Positions 5,720-6,254 of a stretch of DNA of 6,254 bases are shown piece after piece. The notes under the pieces were generated by a model. The model was given only the letters and a program-made list of their open reading frames with translations. It made no database searches and had not been told where the DNA came from. The stretch comes from Candidatus Bathyarchaeum sp. (lineage in GTDB: Archaea; Thermoproteota; Bathyarchaeia; Bathyarchaeales; Bathyarchaeaceae): the NCBI GenBank assembly GCA_003096255.1, contig PIXS01000056.1:1-6254 (forward strand). Direction: 5' to 3'. The position numbers and the translations under genes were made by a program. Numbering within the stretch: the first letter of the stretch is position 1; each line of letters starts with the position of its first letter.

Positions 5720-6028
5720 ATGGTAAACGTTACAGCATACCATGTTTTGTTCTATGGAAGCCCAACCGGATACCAAACAAATAGAGCACAAATTAGCCTC
5801 TATAGCAAAGACAAAGTAGTTGCGTACATCCGATTCAACGACCCCGGAATGACCTTCGAAAACGACTACATTTCAGGCGGCATTATAAGAATGCACCTTC
5901 CATCAACAATGTTCGAAAACGTGCTAGATGTTCTCCGAAACGAAAAACCCGTTAACATCTATTTTGCAGCAAACAGAGGATTCCTTGGAACAGGAAAAGA
6001 GCCAGTGGGTGAAGAGGAAACACCCTAA
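5720..6028 (+). CDS. Small uncharacterised protein with LRNEKPV motif
   Basis: A soluble 102-aa protein with no signal peptide or membrane helix. It is rich in predicted beta strands (AQISLYSKDKVVAYIRF, residues 23-39), followed by GGIIRMHLPSTMFENVLDVL (53-72), the motif LRNEKPV at 72-78, the strand NIYFAA, and the tail GFLGTGKEPVGEEE. I recall similar small proteins of about 90-100 aa, with the same HLP...MFENVLDVLRNEKP block and the same EPVGE tail, in diverse bacteria and archaea, all without known function. This recollection could not be checked. A perfect SD and a TATA-like box precede it, so it probably starts its own unit. The next gene encodes a protein sharing the LRNEKPV motif. Confidence 0.8.
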   Translation: MVNVTAYHVLFYGSPTGYQTNRAQISLYSKDKVVAYIRFNDPGMTFENDYISGGIIRMHLPSTMFENVLDVLRNEKPVNIYFAANRGFLGTGKEPVGEEETP

Positions 6029-6033
6029 AACCC

Positions 6034-6040
6034 TTTTTTT
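6034..6040 (+). terminator. T7 tract between the tandem small genes
   Basis: Seven consecutive T follow the stop at 6028 by a few bases and directly abut the GGTGA ribosome-binding site (6041-6045) of the next gene. An oligo-U tract of this length can terminate archaeal transcription, but no separate promoter fits between it and the next start at 6052, so it would be leaky or only part of the leader. Confidence 0.3.
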
Positions 6041-6051
6041 GGTGACAAAAG

Positions 6052-6254
6052 ATGGGTTACAAGGTCTACATGATCGAAAACTATGTTCTAAGATATGACC
6101 GCAAAAAAGAGCGCCCATGGATTATCTTCCACTACAAAGTTGACGGAAACTGGCGTAACGTAAATTGGTTCCCCCCAAAAGAGAATGCAGTATACATTGC
6201 TGATTTGCTTCGAAACGAAAAGCCTGTCTATTGGGTACCCGAAGGAAAATACAT
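6052..6254 (+). CDS. Second small LRNEKPV-motif protein, N-terminal part (cut by window edge)
   Basis: The reading frame starts at ATG 6052, 6 nt after a perfect GGTGA (6041-6045), and stays open to the window end (67 codons plus two bases). The protein is aromatic and basic at the start (MGYKVYMIENYVLRYDRKK), then RPWIIFHYKVDGNWRNVNWF, and has DLLRNEKPVYW at 51-61. The motif LRNEKPV is identical to that in the preceding gene and lies at a comparable place, after a predicted helix, so the two are probably distant paralogues or share a fold. Outside this block they differ strongly. No function is known to me. The 23-nt gap to the previous stop suggests co-transcription. Confidence 0.75.
   Translation, partial: MGYKVYMIENYVLRYDRKKERPWIIFHYKVDGNWRNVNWFPPKENAVYIADLLRNEKPVYWVPEGKY

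Noticed and set aside
1..6254. CRISPR array or other tandem repeat array
   Set aside because: No regularly spaced direct repeats of 20 bp or more were seen; shared short words are explained by codon use or by the paralogous motif.

Overview
The window looks archaeal. Several starts have GGTGA-type Shine-Dalgarno sites, A/T-rich TATA-like boxes lie about 25 bp ahead of predicted transcript starts, U-rich tracts stand where terminators are expected, and the protein families are typical of anaerobic archaea: an HTH-CBS regulator, a DUF39/COG1900 protein with CBS domains, a NIL-ferredoxin and a UPF0280 protein. A methanogen or a Bathyarchaeia-type lineage would fit. That placement is inference, since no rRNA or other phylogenetic marker is present.

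Positions 1-1585 (minus strand) form an apparent operon read leftwards: an HTH-CBS transcriptional regulator, then an ABC exporter ATPase, then an ABC-2-type permease that runs off the left edge. A 111-bp divergent intergenic region (1586-1696) separates it from the rightward operon at 1697-4334. That operon holds a COG1900/DUF39-CBS protein, a NIL-domain 2[4Fe-4S] ferredoxin and a UPF0280/COG2122 protein, with overlapping or touching reading frames. These three families are known from Methanosarcina genetics as the machinery that makes homocysteine from aspartate semialdehyde and sulfide, so the core of the window is a sulfur-assimilation and methionine-precursor operon. Its first protein carries a CBS pair of the kind that binds SAM or MTA in MJ0100. 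The divergent regulator also carries a CBS pair, which makes common metabolite control plausible but unproven.

Positions 4335-5600 hold less familiar material: a five-helix membrane protein with a TTG start (4456-4992), two U-tracts that look like a terminator, a possible 23-codon small ORF (5087-5158), a strongly structured segment with a perfect 11-bp long-range inverted repeat (5154-5282), and a small single-span membrane protein (about 5313-5597). The structured segment, together with the sORF that ends inside it, is the least explained and most interesting part of the window.

Positions 5600-6254 contain a clear promoter and SD leading into two small tandem genes. Their proteins share the motif LRNEKPV. 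They look like distant paralogues of an uncharacterised family; the second is cut by the right edge.
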